Made by a program: the position numbers and the translations under genes
Notes under the pieces: model-generated
Databases searched by the model: none
Seen by the model: only the letters and a program-made list of their open reading frames with translations
Told to the model about the DNA's origin: nothing
Part shown: piece by piece, positions 7,882 through 17,326 of the stretch
Layout of the letters: each line of letters starts with the position of its first letter
Numbering within the stretch: the stretch's first letter is position 1
Assembly (NCBI RefSeq): GCF_900104525.1
Contig: NZ_LT629711.1
Span: 434,001-498,000 of the forward strand
Origin: Pedococcus dokdonensis
GTDB lineage: Bacteria; Actinomycetota; Actinomycetes; Actinomycetales; Dermatophilaceae
DNA: 64,000 bases
Reading direction: 5' to 3'

Positions 7882-9393
7882 TCAGTGGCCGGTCAGGGCA
7901 GCGAGCAGGGTGCCGATCCGCGCCGGGCGACCGGTCCGAGCCTCTTCGCGGTCGGCGGCGTGGGCCAGCCGCAGGCCGGCGTTGACGCCGACCCACCGGG
8001 CCGGCTCCGGCTCCCAACGGCGGCTGCGGTGGCCGACCCACGGCAGCTGCGTGATGGGGCTGTCGCGGCCAGTGACGAGGTCGGCCAGGGTGCGACCGGC
8101 GAGGTTGGTGCCCGCGACCCCGTCGCCGACGTAACCACCCGCCCAACCCAGCCCGGTTGCTGGGTCATGGCCGACGGAGGGGTGCCAGTCGCGTGCGATG
8201 CCGAGCGGGCCGCCCCAGGCGTGGGTGAAAGCGACGTCGCCGAGCTGGGGGAGCAGATCGGTCAGAGTGGCTCGCAGGTCTGCGAAAACCGTTGCCTCGT
8301 GGTCGAACTCGGGCTTGATCCGTGACCTGAAGTGGTACGGAGCGCCACGTCCGCCGAAGGCCAGCCGGTCGTCCACGGTGCGCTGGCCATAGATGATGAC
8401 GTGCCGGTGGTCGCTGAACACCTCGCGCTCGGCGAGACCGATCCGGGCCCACTGCGCCTCGGTCAGCGGTTCGGTGGCGACCATCAGGGAGTAGACGGGT
8501 GCCACCGTGCGGCGCTGCCCGGGCAGGGTGGGGGTCCACGCCTCCGTGGCCCGGATGACGTGCTTCGCGGCGACCTGTCCGCCGCCCTCCAGCAGGGCGC
8601 GCCCAGGCTCGATCGCCCGCACCCGAACGCCCTCCACGACCTGGACCCCCTGTGACCGGACCGTGGCAGCGAGGCCGTCGACCAGCCGTCTCGGCTGGAC
8701 CCGGGCGCAGTGCGGCGTGAACGTCGCGCCCTCGACCCGGCTGGCAGCCAACCGCTCGGTCGCCTCGGCGGCGTCGAGCCACCGGGTCCCCAGGCCCCAC
8801 TGCTCGGCGTGCTCGACCTCGGACCTCGCCCGGATGGCCTGCGCGGATGAGCGGGCCAGGGCGATCGCGCCGCCCTTGCGGAATCCGCAGTCGATGGCCG
8901 CGGATTCCGTGGCGCGGCCGACCTCGTCGACGGTGTGCTGGAGCTCGGCCACCATCGCCCGCGCCGCAGCGGCCCCGCGCCGACGCGCCAGCGCCTCGGG
9001 CCCGACCGGCCACAGGGCCGAGACCCACCCACCGTTGCGACCGCTGGCCCCGAAGCCCACGTGCTCTGCCTCGAGGACCACCACGTCGAGGCCCGGATCG
9101 GCGAGCAGCAGGTAGTGCGCGGTCCACAGCCCGGTGAAGCCCCCGCCGACGATGACGACATCGGCGCGGGTGGGAGGAGCCGGGGGTGGCGGCGCTGACT
9201 CGCCTTTTGTATGAGCTGGCGCCGGGGGTGGCGGCGCTGACTCGCCTTTTGCATGAGCTGGCGCCGGGGGTGGCGGCGCTGACTCGCCTTTTGCATGAGC
9301 TGGCGCGGGGGGTGGCGAGGAGGGCCCGTCCGCCGACGATGCGGCGGGCGGGCCCTCCTGCTCCCCCTGGTCCCACCAGAGCGGGATGCTCAC
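7882..9393 (-). CDS. FAD-dependent amine oxidoreductase (PuuB/DadA-like)
   Basis: The 503-residue product has a DAO-type FAD domain. The Rossmann motif VVIVGGGFTGLWTAHYL begins near residue 78, followed by GFGASGRNGGWVS, the FAD-covering loop of this family. GWAGGYVGDGVAGTNLAGR near the C-terminus completes the FAD site. The closest relatives by pattern are gamma-glutamylputrescine oxidase and other amine oxidases, which yield an aldehyde plus H2O2 or reduced acceptor. It lies directly downstream of an aminotransferase and an Lrp regulator and beside polyamine uptake genes, supporting a role in polyamine oxidation. About 75 residues precede the FAD motif, mostly a Pro/Ala/Lys/Glu repeat of 14 residues encoded by a 42-bp tandem repeat. 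This extension is not part of the enzyme fold. Confidence 0.8.
   Translation of the reverse strand: MSIPLWWDQGEQEGPPAASSADGPSSPPPAPAHAKGESAPPPPAPAHAKGESAPPPPAPAHTKGESAPPPPAPPTRADVVIVGGGFTGLWTAHYLLLADPGLDVVVLEAEHVGFGASGRNGGWVSALWPVGPEALARRRGAAAARAMVAELQHTVDEVGRATESAAIDCGFRKGGAIALARSSAQAIRARSEVEHAEQWGLGTRWLDAAEATERLAASRVEGATFTPHCARVQPRRLVDGLAATVRSQGVQVVEGVRVRAIEPGRALLEGGGQVAAKHVIRATEAWTPTLPGQRRTVAPVYSLMVATEPLTEAQWARIGLAEREVFSDHRHVIIYGQRTVDDRLAFGGRGAPYHFRSRIKPEFDHEATVFADLRATLTDLLPQLGDVAFTHAWGGPLGIARDWHPSVGHDPATGLGWAGGYVGDGVAGTNLAGRTLADLVTGRDSPITQLPWVGHRSRRWEPEPARWVGVNAGLRLAHAADREEARTGRPARIGTLLAALTGH
9181..9306. repeat. Three tandem 42-bp repeats inside the FAD oxidase gene
   Basis: Three adjacent 42-bp units (9181-9222, 9223-9264, 9265-9306) differ by a single base (TTTTGTATG in the first, TTTTGCATG in the others), and a partial fourth follows. 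Each unit is a multiple of three and adds a 14-residue PPPAPAHAKGESAP-like block to the N-terminus of the oxidase. The units contain GGCGC and GCGCC arms that could pair, so they may derive from an interspersed palindromic element. Confidence 0.9.
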
Positions 9394-9421
9394 GAGGTGA
9401 CGGTGGTGGTGACGGACAGGC

Positions 9422-10846
9422 TCAGAGGTGCTTCTCGGCCCCGGTGAGCACCGACCGCAGCCGCGACTCGATGTCGTCGAACTCGCTCTGGCCGATGATC
9501 AGCGGCGGCGCCAGCTGTATGACCGGGTCTCCCCGGTCGTCGGCGCGGCAGTAGATACCGGCGTCGAACAGCGCCTTGGACAGGTAGCCGCGCAGCAGCC
9601 GCTCGGACTCGGCGTCGTCGAACGTCTCGCGGGTCTCCTTGTCCTTGACCAGCTCGATCCCGTAGAAGTAGCCGGCGCCGCGGACGTCGCCGACGATCGG
9701 CAGGTCGAGCAGCTTCTCGAGGGTGGCGCGGAACTTCGGGGCGTTCTCCTTCACGTGGTCGTTGAGGCCCTCACGCTCGAAGATGTCGAGGTTGGCCATC
9801 GCGACCGCCGAGGACACCGGGTGGCCGCCGAAGGTGTAGCCGTGCGGGAACGACGTGGTGCCCTTGGTGAACGGCTCGAACAACCGGTCGCTCGCGATCA
9901 TCGCGCCGATGGGGGAGTAGCCCGAGGTCATGCCCTTGGCGCAGGTGATGATGTCGGGCACGTAGTTGAAGTCGTCGCACGCGAACATCGAGCCGATCCG
10001 GCCGAACGAGCAGATCACCTCGTCGGAGACGAGCAGCACGTCGTACTCGTCGCAGATCTCGCGGACCCGCTCGAAGTACCCGGGCGGGGGCGGGAAGCAG
10101 CCGCCCGAGTTCTGCACCGGCTCGAGGAAGACGGCGGCGACGGTGTCGGGGCCCTCGAACTCGATGGCCTCGGCGATCCGGTCGGCAGCCCAGCGGCCGA
10201 ACGCCTTCTCGTCCTCGCGCAGGTGCTCGGGGGCGCGGTAGAGGTTGGTGTTGGGGACCTTGAAGGCACCCGGCACCAGCGGCTCGAACATCTCCTTGGC
10301 CGCGGGGATGCCGGTGATCGACAGGGCCCCCTGGGGCGTGCCGTGGTAGGCGACCGAGCGGCTGATCACCTTGTGCTTGGTGGGCTTTCCGGTGAGCTTG
10401 AAGTACTGCTTGGCGAGCTTCCACGCGGTCTCGACGGCCTCGCCGCCACCGGTGGTGAAGAAGACCCGGTTGAGGTCACCGGGTGCGCCGTTCGCGAGCC
10501 GCTCGGCCAGCTCGATGGCGCGGGGGTGGGCGTAGGACCACAGCGGGAAGAAGGCGAGGTCCTTGGCCTGCTTGGCGGCGGCCTCGGCCAGCTCCTGGCG
10601 ACCGTGGCCGACCTGCACCACGAAGAGCCCGGCGAGCCCGTCGATGTACTCCTTGCCGCGGTCGTCCCAGATCTTGTGTCCCTCACCGCGCACGATGACG
10701 GGCACCTGCCCACCGTCGTAGTAGGTCGAGTGCCGGGTGAAGTGCATCCAGAGGTGGTCGCGTGCAGCGTCGGCGTATGCCGTGCCGGCCGGCGTGCGTG
10801 CTCCCTCGCCCTGGGTGGTGCTGACGGCTTGCGGTTCGGTGGTCAT
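9422..10846 (-). CDS. Class III aminotransferase, putrescine/GABA-type (SpuC/GabT-like)
   Basis: The 474-residue PLP enzyme transfers an omega-amino group from a diamine or GABA-like donor to pyruvate or 2-oxoglutarate. The PLP-binding signature is VSDEVICSFGRIGSMF, followed by the Schiff-base lysine in ITCAKGMTSGYSPIG. FFTTGGGEAVETAWKLAKQY and VISRSVAYHGTPQGA are further class III hallmarks. The length and the GRIGSMFACDDFNYVPD segment resemble putrescine-pyruvate aminotransferases more than ornithine aminotransferases. Its ATG overlaps the stop of the Lrp regulator gene (ATGA), and it precedes the FAD oxidase by 28 bases, forming an operon opposite the pot genes. It could act on putrescine, on GABA, or on both. 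Confidence 0.85.
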   Translation of the reverse strand: MTTEPQAVSTTQGEGARTPAGTAYADAARDHLWMHFTRHSTYYDGGQVPVIVRGEGHKIWDDRGKEYIDGLAGLFVVQVGHGRQELAEAAAKQAKDLAFFPLWSYAHPRAIELAERLANGAPGDLNRVFFTTGGGEAVETAWKLAKQYFKLTGKPTKHKVISRSVAYHGTPQGALSITGIPAAKEMFEPLVPGAFKVPNTNLYRAPEHLREDEKAFGRWAADRIAEAIEFEGPDTVAAVFLEPVQNSGGCFPPPPGYFERVREICDEYDVLLVSDEVICSFGRIGSMFACDDFNYVPDIITCAKGMTSGYSPIGAMIASDRLFEPFTKGTTSFPHGYTFGGHPVSSAVAMANLDIFEREGLNDHVKENAPKFRATLEKLLDLPIVGDVRGAGYFYGIELVKDKETRETFDDAESERLLRGYLSKALFDAGIYCRADDRGDPVIQLAPPLIIGQSEFDDIESRLRSVLTGAEKHL

Positions 10847-11328
10847 CGGGTACCCCAGTTGTAGTGCTGCTTGTTGAGTTTCAGGTAGACGAACGTCTCG
10901 GTGGTCTGCACCCCGGGCAGGGTGCGGATCCGACGGGTGAGCAGGTCGAGCAGCTCGGCGTCGTCCTCGCAGACGACCTCGGCCAGCAGGTCGAACGAGC
11001 CCGCCGTCGTGACGACGTAGGACACCTCCGACATGGCGGTGAGGGCGTCGCCCACCGGCAGGAGGTCACCGTCGACGCGGATGCCGATCATGGCCTGGCG
11101 GTGGAAGCCCACCTGCAGCGGGTCGGTCACCGCGACGATCTGCATGACCTCCTGGTCGAGAAGGCGCTGCACCCGCTGGCGCACCGCCGCCTCCGACAGC
11201 CCCACGCGCTTGGCGATCGTGGCGTAGGACTGCCGACCGTCCTCCTGCAGCTGCTCGATGATGGCCTTCGACACGTCGTCGAGGCGCACATCGGCGCTGG
11301 AGCTGGCAAGACGGGTCACGGTGGTCAT
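10843..11328 (-). CDS. Lrp/AsnC family transcriptional regulator of the polyamine locus
   Basis: The 161-residue protein starts at the ATG at 11328. An N-terminal AsnC-type helix-turn-helix ([20 protein letters not shown], then [15 protein letters not shown]) is followed by a RAM effector-binding domain ([15 protein letters not shown] to [14 protein letters not shown]). Lrp-family proteins form dimers or octamers and respond to amino acids or related metabolites. This one overlaps the aminotransferase gene and lies at the head of a divergon with the aldehyde dehydrogenase-pot operon. It is therefore the natural candidate to control both arms, perhaps in response to putrescine or a breakdown product. 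A longer reading to 11499 exists but would cross the divergent promoter region and lacks family similarity. Confidence 0.85.
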   Translation of the reverse strand: MTTVTRLASSSADVRLDDVSKAIIEQLQEDGRQSYATIAKRVGLSEAAVRQRVQRLLDQEVMQIVAVTDPLQVGFHRQAMIGIRVDGDLLPVGDALTAMSEVSYVVTTAGSFDLLAEVVCEDDAELLDLLTRRIRTLPGVQTTETFVYLKLNKQHYNWGTR

Positions 11329-11429
11329 GGTGGTCCCCGGGACTCGATAGCGCAAGTCCTGACACGACGGAATCAGTCGCACCTCACGGCATACGACAGC
11401 GCTTTCCGTATCTTCGGGGCTGCAACCTA

Positions 11430-11457
11430 TTGAAATCCATCGTGGGGCGGCTACAGT
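11430..11457 (+). promoter_or_regulatory. SigA-type promoter of the aldehyde dehydrogenase-pot operon
   Basis: TTGAAA at 11430-11435 and TACAGT at 11452-11457 are separated by 16 bases, a good match to a vegetative promoter. The start site would fall near 11464, leaving a leader of about 38 bases with GGAG ahead of the GTG at 11502. The divergent Lrp gene begins 102 bases away, so Lrp binding here could govern both directions. Confidence 0.6.
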
Positions 11458-11501
11458 GCGTGGCACCGGAATCAGTACCCGATCCGCATTGGAGCACATC
11501 A

Positions 11502-12959
11502 GTGACTGCCACGTCCGCGGCCCCCCGCGTCCTGCGCAACTTCGTCAACGGTGAGTACGTCGAGGCCCAGACCGACGCCACCACCGACCTCGTCAGCCCC
11601 GTCACCGCGCAGGTCGTCGCGAAGGCCCCGGTCTCGACCGCCGCCGACGTCGACGCGGCCTACGCCTCGGCGAGCAAGGCCTTCGAGGAGTGGGGGCAGA
11701 CCACCCCGAGCGAGCGCCAGCAGGCCCTGCTCAAGTTCGCGGACGCGATCGAGAAGCGGGCCGACGAGTTCGTGAAGCTGGAGTCCGAGAACACCGGGAA
11801 GCCCTGGGCGCTCACCGCCTCCGAGGAGCTCCCGCCGATGGTCGACCAGCTGCGCTTCTTCGCCGGCGCGGCGCGCGTGCTCGAGGGGCGGGCGGCCGGC
11901 GAGTACATGAAGGGCCACACCAGCTGGATCCGGCGCGAGCCGATCGGCGTGGTCGGTCAGGTGACCCCCTGGAACTACCCGATGATGATGGCGGTCTGGA
12001 AGATCGGGCCGGCCCTGGCGGCGGGCAACACGATCGTGCTCAAGCCGTCGGACACCACGCCCGAGACGACCCTCCTGATGGCCGAGATCGCCTCGGAGTT
12101 CATGCCCCCGGGCACCTTCAACGTCGTGACCGGCGACCGGGAGACCGGTCGCGCCGTCGTCGAGCACCAGACCCCCGCCCTGGTCGCGATCACCGGCTCG
12201 GTGCGTGCGGGCATGCAGGTCGCCGAGAGCGCCAGCCACCAGCTCAAGCGGGTGCACCTCGAGCTCGGCGGCAAGGCGCCGGTCATCGTCTTCGACGACG
12301 CCGACATCGAGGCGGCGGTCGAGGGCATCGCCGTGGCCGGCTACTTCAACGCCGGGCAGGACTGCACGGCGGCCACTCGCGTGCTCGCGGCGCCGCACAT
12401 CCACGACGACTTCGTCGCGGCTCTCGGCGAGTACGCGAAGAGCTCGGCCAAGGTCGGCCTCCCCGACGACGAGGACGCCCTGCTGGGTCCGGTCAACAAC
12501 CGCAACCAGCTCGAGCGGGTGCAGGGCTTCCTGTCCCGGCTCCCGGACCACGCCTCGATCGCGGCGGGTGGGCACCGGCTCGACGCCCTGGGTGACGGGT
12601 TCTTCCTCGAGCCGACCGTGCTCTCGGGGCTCCAGCAGGACGACGAGGCGATCCAGGACGAGATCTTCGGGCCGGTCATCACCGTCCAGCGGTTCACCGA
12701 CGAGGCGGAGGCGATCGCCTGGGCCAACGGCGTGGACTACGGGCTCGCCTCCAGCGTGTGGACCAAGGACTTCGGCCGGGCGATGCGGGTCTCCAAGGCG
12801 CTCGACTTCGGCTGCGTCTGGATCAACACCCACATCCCGATCGTCGCCGAGATGCCCCACGGCGGCTTCAAGAAGTCCGGCTACGGCAAGGACCTGTCCA
12901 TGTACGGCTTCGAGGACTACACCCGCATCAAGCACGTGATGGCCAACATCGACAGCTGA
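11502..12959 (+). CDS. Gamma-aminobutyraldehyde dehydrogenase-like aldehyde dehydrogenase
   Basis: The enzyme oxidises 4-aminobutanal, the product of putrescine deamination, to GABA with NAD+. The 485-residue product carries [20 protein letters not shown] and [20 protein letters not shown], the segments that mark the PatD/PuuC-like branch. It also has the catalytic ELGGKAP and the active-site Cys in [14 protein letters not shown], with the EEIFGPV-equivalent [14 protein letters not shown] near the end. GTG 11502, preceded by GGAG, gives the usual N-terminus ([13 protein letters not shown]). It leads the plus-strand operon with potDABC. Together with the opposite aminotransferase and oxidase it would form the two-step conversion of putrescine to GABA. 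Confidence 0.85.
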   Translation: MTATSAAPRVLRNFVNGEYVEAQTDATTDLVSPVTAQVVAKAPVSTAADVDAAYASASKAFEEWGQTTPSERQQALLKFADAIEKRADEFVKLESENTGKPWALTASEELPPMVDQLRFFAGAARVLEGRAAGEYMKGHTSWIRREPIGVVGQVTPWNYPMMMAVWKIGPALAAGNTIVLKPSDTTPETTLLMAEIASEFMPPGTFNVVTGDRETGRAVVEHQTPALVAITGSVRAGMQVAESASHQLKRVHLELGGKAPVIVFDDADIEAAVEGIAVAGYFNAGQDCTAATRVLAAPHIHDDFVAALGEYAKSSAKVGLPDDEDALLGPVNNRNQLERVQGFLSRLPDHASIAAGGHRLDALGDGFFLEPTVLSGLQQDDEAIQDEIFGPVITVQRFTDEAEAIAWANGVDYGLASSVWTKDFGRAMRVSKALDFGCVWINTHIPIVAEMPHGGFKKSGYGKDLSMYGFEDYTRIKHVMANIDS

Positions 12960-12967
12960 CCCGCTGG

Positions 12968-12988
12968 CCGGGCGGCCCCACCGCCCGG
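12968..12988 (+). other. Hairpin between the aldehyde dehydrogenase gene and potD
   Basis: CCGGGCGG, loop CCCCA and CCGCCCGG form a perfect eight-base-pair stem in the 87-base gap. A weaker TCGGC/GCCGA stem follows. Without a T-run it may stabilise the upstream mRNA or tune potD expression rather than terminate transcription. Confidence 0.45.
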
Positions 12989-13046
12989 TCGGCTCACCGC
13001 CGGCCGACTGCCGCCGTCCGGCCCGACCTCTGTAGAGCGAGCGCCC

Positions 13047-14297
13047 ATGAAGCCCCTCCGTCCCCCCACAGACCCGGTCGCCCGCGACCTGATCCGCGCC
13101 GCCCGGGCCTCGGCCGCGAGCCGCCCGCTCACCCGGCGGTCCCTGATCGGGGCGGGCCTGCTCGGTGGGGCGGCGACCGCCCTGTCGGCCTGCGCGCCAC
13201 CGACCCCACCGGCCTCCGGCGGAGCCGCCAAGCTGGTGCTGCCCAAGGACGTCTCCGACACCGACAAGGTGGTCCGGTGGGCGAACTGGACGGCCTACCT
13301 CGACTACGACGAGGAGACCAAGAAGTACCCGACCCTCGAGGCCTTCATCAAGAAGACCGGCATCAAGGCGAGCTACACCGAGGACGTCGACGACAACGAC
13401 TCCTACTTCAACAAGATCGCCCCTCAGCTGCGGGCCAAGCAGGACATCGGCCGCGACATCTTCGTCTTCACCGACTGGATGGCCAACCGGGTGATCCGGG
13501 ACCAGCTCGCCCAGCCGCTCGAGCTGATCCGCATGCCCCACGCGGCCAACCTGCTCGACGCGCTCAAGGACGTGTCCTTCGACCCGGGCCGGCAGTACTC
13601 CCTCACCTGGCAGAGCGGGTTCGCCGGCATCGGCTACGACAAGTCCAAGGTCGGCCGGGAGCTCAAGTCGCTCGACGACCTCTGGGCCGACGACCTCAAG
13701 GGCAAGATCGTCGTCCTCAGCGAGTTCCGCGACACCCTCGGGCTGATCATGCTGAGCCAGGGCGTCGACATCTCCGGCGGGTTCGGCAAGCAGCAGTTCG
13801 AGGCGGCGGTGGCCGAGATCGACAAGCGGATCAGTGACGGCTACATCCGCCGGGTGAAGGGCAACTCCTACCTGGAGGACCTCAAGTCCGGCAACGCCAT
13901 CGCCGGCATCGTGTGGAGCGGCGATCTGTTCATCCTCCGGGCCGAGACCGAGAACGACAACTGGCAGTTCACCATCCCGGAGTCCGGGGGCACCCTCTGG
14001 AGCGACAACATGATGGTGCCGATCACCTCGACGCACCGCAAGAACGCGATGGCGATCATGGACTACTACTACCAACCGCAGGTCGCCGCCGAGGTCGCGG
14101 CGTGGGTCAACTACGTGTGTCCGGTCCAGGGGGCGCAGGCCGAGATGGAGAAGATCGACCCCGACCTCGCCGAGAGTCCGTTCATCTTCCCCAGCGAGTC
14201 GTACCTCAAGGACAACAACATCAAGGGCTTCCGCGCGCTGAGTCCGCAGGAGGACCAGGACTACAGCGCCGCGTGGGCAAAGGTGGTGGGCAACTGA
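13047..14297 (+). CDS. potD: Polyamine ABC transporter substrate-binding lipoprotein (PotD-like)
   Basis: The 416-residue protein captures spermidine/putrescine outside the cell for the PotABC transporter. Its N-terminus combines a twin-arginine motif (TRRSLIGAGLLGG, residues about 32-44) with a lipobox ending ALSAC, so it is probably exported folded and lipid-anchored. The mature part begins with VVRWANWTAYLDYD and contains the PotD-family segments ASYTEDVDDNDSYFNKI and GYDKSKVGRELKSLDDLW. IVWSGDLFILRAE and FTIPESGGTLWSDNMMVP follow in the ligand cleft. The stop overlaps the ATG of potA (TGATG). Position in the operon fits uptake feeding the adjacent catabolic enzymes. Confidence 0.9.
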   Translation: MKPLRPPTDPVARDLIRAARASAASRPLTRRSLIGAGLLGGAATALSACAPPTPPASGGAAKLVLPKDVSDTDKVVRWANWTAYLDYDEETKKYPTLEAFIKKTGIKASYTEDVDDNDSYFNKIAPQLRAKQDIGRDIFVFTDWMANRVIRDQLAQPLELIRMPHAANLLDALKDVSFDPGRQYSLTWQSGFAGIGYDKSKVGRELKSLDDLWADDLKGKIVVLSEFRDTLGLIMLSQGVDISGGFGKQQFEAAVAEIDKRISDGYIRRVKGNSYLEDLKSGNAIAGIVWSGDLFILRAETENDNWQFTIPESGGTLWSDNMMVPITSTHRKNAMAIMDYYYQPQVAAEVAAWVNYVCPVQGAQAEMEKIDPDLAESPFIFPSESYLKDNNIKGFRALSPQEDQDYSAAWAKVVGN

Positions 14298-15505
14298 TGT
14301 CTGTCTTCTCCAACAAGAGCGACGGATCCGGTGCGGGCTCCGGGGCGAAGGGCTTCCGCGAGGCCAAGGGCAACCTCTCCCTCGACTCGGTGACCAAGCA
14401 GTTCGGCGACTTCACCGCCGTCGACGACCTGAGCCTCGAGGTGCCGCGCGGCTCGTTCTTCGCCCTCCTCGGTCCGTCCGGATGCGGCAAGACGACGACG
14501 CTGCGGATGGTGGCCGGGCTCGAGCAACCGTCCCGCGGACGGATCCGGATCGGTGACACCGATCTGACCGGGTCGCGCCCCTACGAGCGGCCGGTCAACA
14601 CGGTGTTCCAGAGCTACGCCCTCTTCCCGCACCTGACGATCGTCGACAACGTCGCCTTCGGGCCCAAGCGCCGCGGCGCCAAGGACGCCGCGAAGCTGGC
14701 TGCCGACGCGCTCGAGCTCGTGCAGATGACCCACCTCGCCGCCCGCAAGCCGAGCCAGCTCTCCGGTGGCCAGCAGCAGCGCGTCGCGGTCGCGAGGGCA
14801 CTGGTCAACCGCCCCGAGGTGCTGCTCCTCGACGAGCCGCTCGGGGCCCTCGACCTCAAGCTGCGCCGCCAGATGCAGGTCGAGCTCAAGCGGATCCAGA
14901 CCGAGGTCGGGCTGACCTTCATCCACGTCACGCACGACCAGGAGGAGGCCATGACGATGGCCGACACCGTGGCCGTGATGAACCTCGGGCGGATCGAGCA
15001 GCTCGGCCACCCGGAGGTGCTCTACGACCTCCCGAAGACCACCTTCGTCGCCAACTTCCTCGGCCAGTCCAACCTCGGGACGGGCCAGGTGACCGGCACC
15101 GACGGCGACAACCTGGTCGTCGAGGTGGCCGGGACCACGGTCCGCATCCCCAAGGAGCGGTCGACGGTGAGCGACGGGGCGATCACCTTCGGGGTCCGGC
15201 CCGAGAAGGTGCGGATCAGCGACACCCAGCCCGAGGGCGCGGGCAACGACGTCAAGGCCAAGGTCGTCGACGTCAGCTTCACCGGGGTCGCCACCCAGTT
15301 CCTCGTGACGACACCGTCCGGGGCCACCTGGGGCGTCTACGAGCAGAACCTCGACGTGGCCCGCAACCACCTGCGCCCGGGCGACGACGTGTGGCTCGAG
15401 TGGGACTCCGGCCACGCCTTCGGGGTCCCGGTCGACGACGCCGGCGCCGCGGCGGGGGCCGCAGCCGCCGACGAGGACGCCGCACAGCCGGTGGCCGCGT
15501 CGTGA
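14297..15505 (+). CDS. potA: Polyamine ABC transporter ATP-binding protein (PotA-like)
   Basis: The 402-residue ATPase energises polyamine import. It shows Walker [13 protein letters not shown] (residues about 60-71), the Q-loop in [11 protein letters not shown], the signature [15 protein letters not shown], Walker [13 protein letters not shown] and the H-loop VTHDQEEAM. After the nucleotide-binding domain comes a C-terminal TOBE domain ([13 protein letters not shown]) and a Pro-poor, Ala/Asp-rich tail. The first 25 residues are a Ser/Gly/Lys-rich extension. The ATG overlaps the potD stop, and the potB start overlaps its stop, so the four pot genes are coupled. Confidence 0.92.
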   Translation: MSVFSNKSDGSGAGSGAKGFREAKGNLSLDSVTKQFGDFTAVDDLSLEVPRGSFFALLGPSGCGKTTTLRMVAGLEQPSRGRIRIGDTDLTGSRPYERPVNTVFQSYALFPHLTIVDNVAFGPKRRGAKDAAKLAADALELVQMTHLAARKPSQLSGGQQQRVAVARALVNRPEVLLLDEPLGALDLKLRRQMQVELKRIQTEVGLTFIHVTHDQEEAMTMADTVAVMNLGRIEQLGHPEVLYDLPKTTFVANFLGQSNLGTGQVTGTDGDNLVVEVAGTTVRIPKERSTVSDGAITFGVRPEKVRISDTQPEGAGNDVKAKVVDVSFTGVATQFLVTTPSGATWGVYEQNLDVARNHLRPGDDVWLEWDSGHAFGVPVDDAGAAAGAAAADEDAAQPVAAS

Positions 15506-16419
15506 CCGCCGGCGTCGCGCACGTCGCGGGCGCCGGCACCGGCCACAACGACCCGTCCCTGGGGAGTGGTCGCAAACGGTCGCTGACGGCATACCTGCTG
15601 CTCATCCCGGGCGGGCTCTGGCTGTTGGTGTTCTTCGTCTTCCCGCTGGTGCAGCTGTTCACGGTGTCGCTGCAGTCCGGCTTCCCGGGCTTCCCCGGCT
15701 ACTACTACCGCGACGTCAACGTCGCCAACTACGGCACGGCGCTCACCGACTTCGCGGGGCACTTCGGGCGGTCCCTGCTGTATGCCGGGCTGGCCACCCT
15801 GTTCGCCTTCATCCTCGCCTACCCGCTCGCCTACGCCATGGCCTTCAAGGCCGGCCGGTGGCGCAACGTGATGATGATCTGCGTCATCGCCCCGTTCTTC
15901 ACGTCGTTCATCCTGCGCACCATCGCCTGGCGCCAGATCCTCGCCGACGACGGGCCGGTGGCCTCGGTGCTCAACACCCTGCACCTGCTGCCGGGTGGGC
16001 GGATCACCGAGACGTGGATGGCGGTCGTGGCCGGTCTCACCTACAACTTCCTGCCGTTCATGGTGCTCCCGATCTACGCCTCCCTGGAGCGGGCGGACTC
16101 CCGGGTCATCGAGGCCGGCGGTGACCTCTACGCCAACGGGTTCACGACGTTCCGCACCGTCACGCTGCCGATGTCGATGCCGGGCGTCATCGCGGGCACG
16201 CTGCTGACCTTCATCCCGGCGGCGGGCGACTACGTCAACGCCGAGCTCCTGGGCTCCGACCGCAGCACCAAGATGGTCGGCAACGTCATCGAGAGCCAGT
16301 TCTTCAAGGTGCTGGGCGGCTTCCCGGTCGCGGCGGCGCTGTCGTTCACCCTGATGGCGATGATCCTCGCGATGGTCTTCGTCTACATCCGCAAGTTCGG
16401 GACGGAGGACCTGCTGTGA
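15502..16419 (+). CDS. potB: Polyamine ABC transporter permease (PotB-like)
   Basis: The 305-residue integral membrane protein starts at the GTG that overlaps the potA stop (GTGA). The first membrane segment is AYLLLIPGGLWLLVFFVFPL, and about five more follow. The permease EAA loop that docks with PotA reads EAGGDLYANGFTTFRTVTLP, ending with the conserved Gly-containing segment MPGVIAGTLLTF. It pairs with PotC to form the channel. The next gene overlaps by four bases. Confidence 0.9.
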   Translation: MTAGVAHVAGAGTGHNDPSLGSGRKRSLTAYLLLIPGGLWLLVFFVFPLVQLFTVSLQSGFPGFPGYYYRDVNVANYGTALTDFAGHFGRSLLYAGLATLFAFILAYPLAYAMAFKAGRWRNVMMICVIAPFFTSFILRTIAWRQILADDGPVASVLNTLHLLPGGRITETWMAVVAGLTYNFLPFMVLPIYASLERADSRVIEAGGDLYANGFTTFRTVTLPMSMPGVIAGTLLTFIPAAGDYVNAELLGSDRSTKMVGNVIESQFFKVLGGFPVAAALSFTLMAMILAMVFVYIRKFGTEDLL

Positions 16420-17294
16420 GCGCCACCACCGCTTCCGAGGCCACCCGCGTGGGGGAGGCCACGGCCTACCGCCCACCGGCCTGGCACCGGGTGAAGACCT
16501 GGCTCGCCAACCGGTTCGCGATCATCTCGGCGATCGTCGTGCTGCTCTACCTGTTCGTGCCGGTGGCCTACACGTTCGCGTTCTCCTTCAACGACTACCG
16601 CAAGTCCAACATCGTCTGGAACTCCGCGGCCGGTCCCACGCTGAAGCACTGGAAGGACCCCTGCGGTGCCCCCGGTGTCTGTGACGCGCTGGTGACCTCG
16701 ATCAAGGTCGGTGGTCTCGCCACCCTCGTCGCGACGATCCTCGGCACCATGCTCGCGTTCGCGTTGGTGCGGCACCGGTTCCGCGGCCGGGCCACGAGCA
16801 ACGTGCTGATCTTCATCCCGATGGCAACGCCCGAGATCGTCCTCGGCGCGAGCCTGCTGACGATCTTCGTGCAGGGCTTCTCGCGGTTCGGCCTGCGGCT
16901 CGGGTTCTGGACCATCGTCATCGCGCACATCATGTTCTGCATCAGCTTCGTGGTGGTCACCGTGAAGGCGCGGCTCCAGAGCCTCGACCCACGCCTCGAG
17001 GAGGCTGCCCAGGACCTGTATGCCGGGCCGGGCGGGACGTTCTGGCGGGTCACCTTCCCGCTCGTGCTCCCGGGCATCGTGTCGGCGGCCCTGCTGTCGT
17101 TCTCACTGTCGTTCGACGACTTCATCATCACCAACTTCGTCTCCGGCGACACGACGACGTTCCCGAAGTTCGTCTACGTGTCCTACCTGCGCGGAATCCC
17201 CGCCCAGGCCAACGTGATCGGCTTCTCGATGTTCGTCATCGCCGTCCTGCTCGTCGTGGTCGGACAGCTCGTCGGGAACGCCCGGAAACGGTAA
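16416..17294 (+). CDS. potC: Polyamine ABC transporter permease (PotC-like)
   Basis: The 292-residue second permease subunit starts at a GTG overlapping the potB stop. It has a cytoplasmic N-terminal stretch of about 35 residues and roughly six membrane segments, starting at FAIISAIVVLLYLFVPVAYT. The EAA loop reads LEEAAQDLYAGPGGTFWRVT with VLPGIVSAALLSFSLSFDDF after it; the SFDDF-IITNF stretch is typical of PotC. It closes the potDABC block; a saccharopine-dehydrogenase-like gene follows after 32 bases. Confidence 0.9.
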   Translation: MSATTASEATRVGEATAYRPPAWHRVKTWLANRFAIISAIVVLLYLFVPVAYTFAFSFNDYRKSNIVWNSAAGPTLKHWKDPCGAPGVCDALVTSIKVGGLATLVATILGTMLAFALVRHRFRGRATSNVLIFIPMATPEIVLGASLLTIFVQGFSRFGLRLGFWTIVIAHIMFCISFVVVTVKARLQSLDPRLEEAAQDLYAGPGGTFWRVTFPLVLPGIVSAALLSFSLSFDDFIITNFVSGDTTTFPKFVYVSYLRGIPAQANVIGFSMFVIAVLLVVVGQLVGNARKR

Positions 17295-17326
17295 CGAGCC
17301 GAACAGAGTAGGAGCCCCAGGAGCCC

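Noticed and set aside
11499..14075. 858-codon minus-strand frame opposite the aldehyde dehydrogenase and potD
   Set aside because: It is a His/Arg/Gly/Asp-rich antisense shadow with no recognisable domain; the plus-strand genes are clear.
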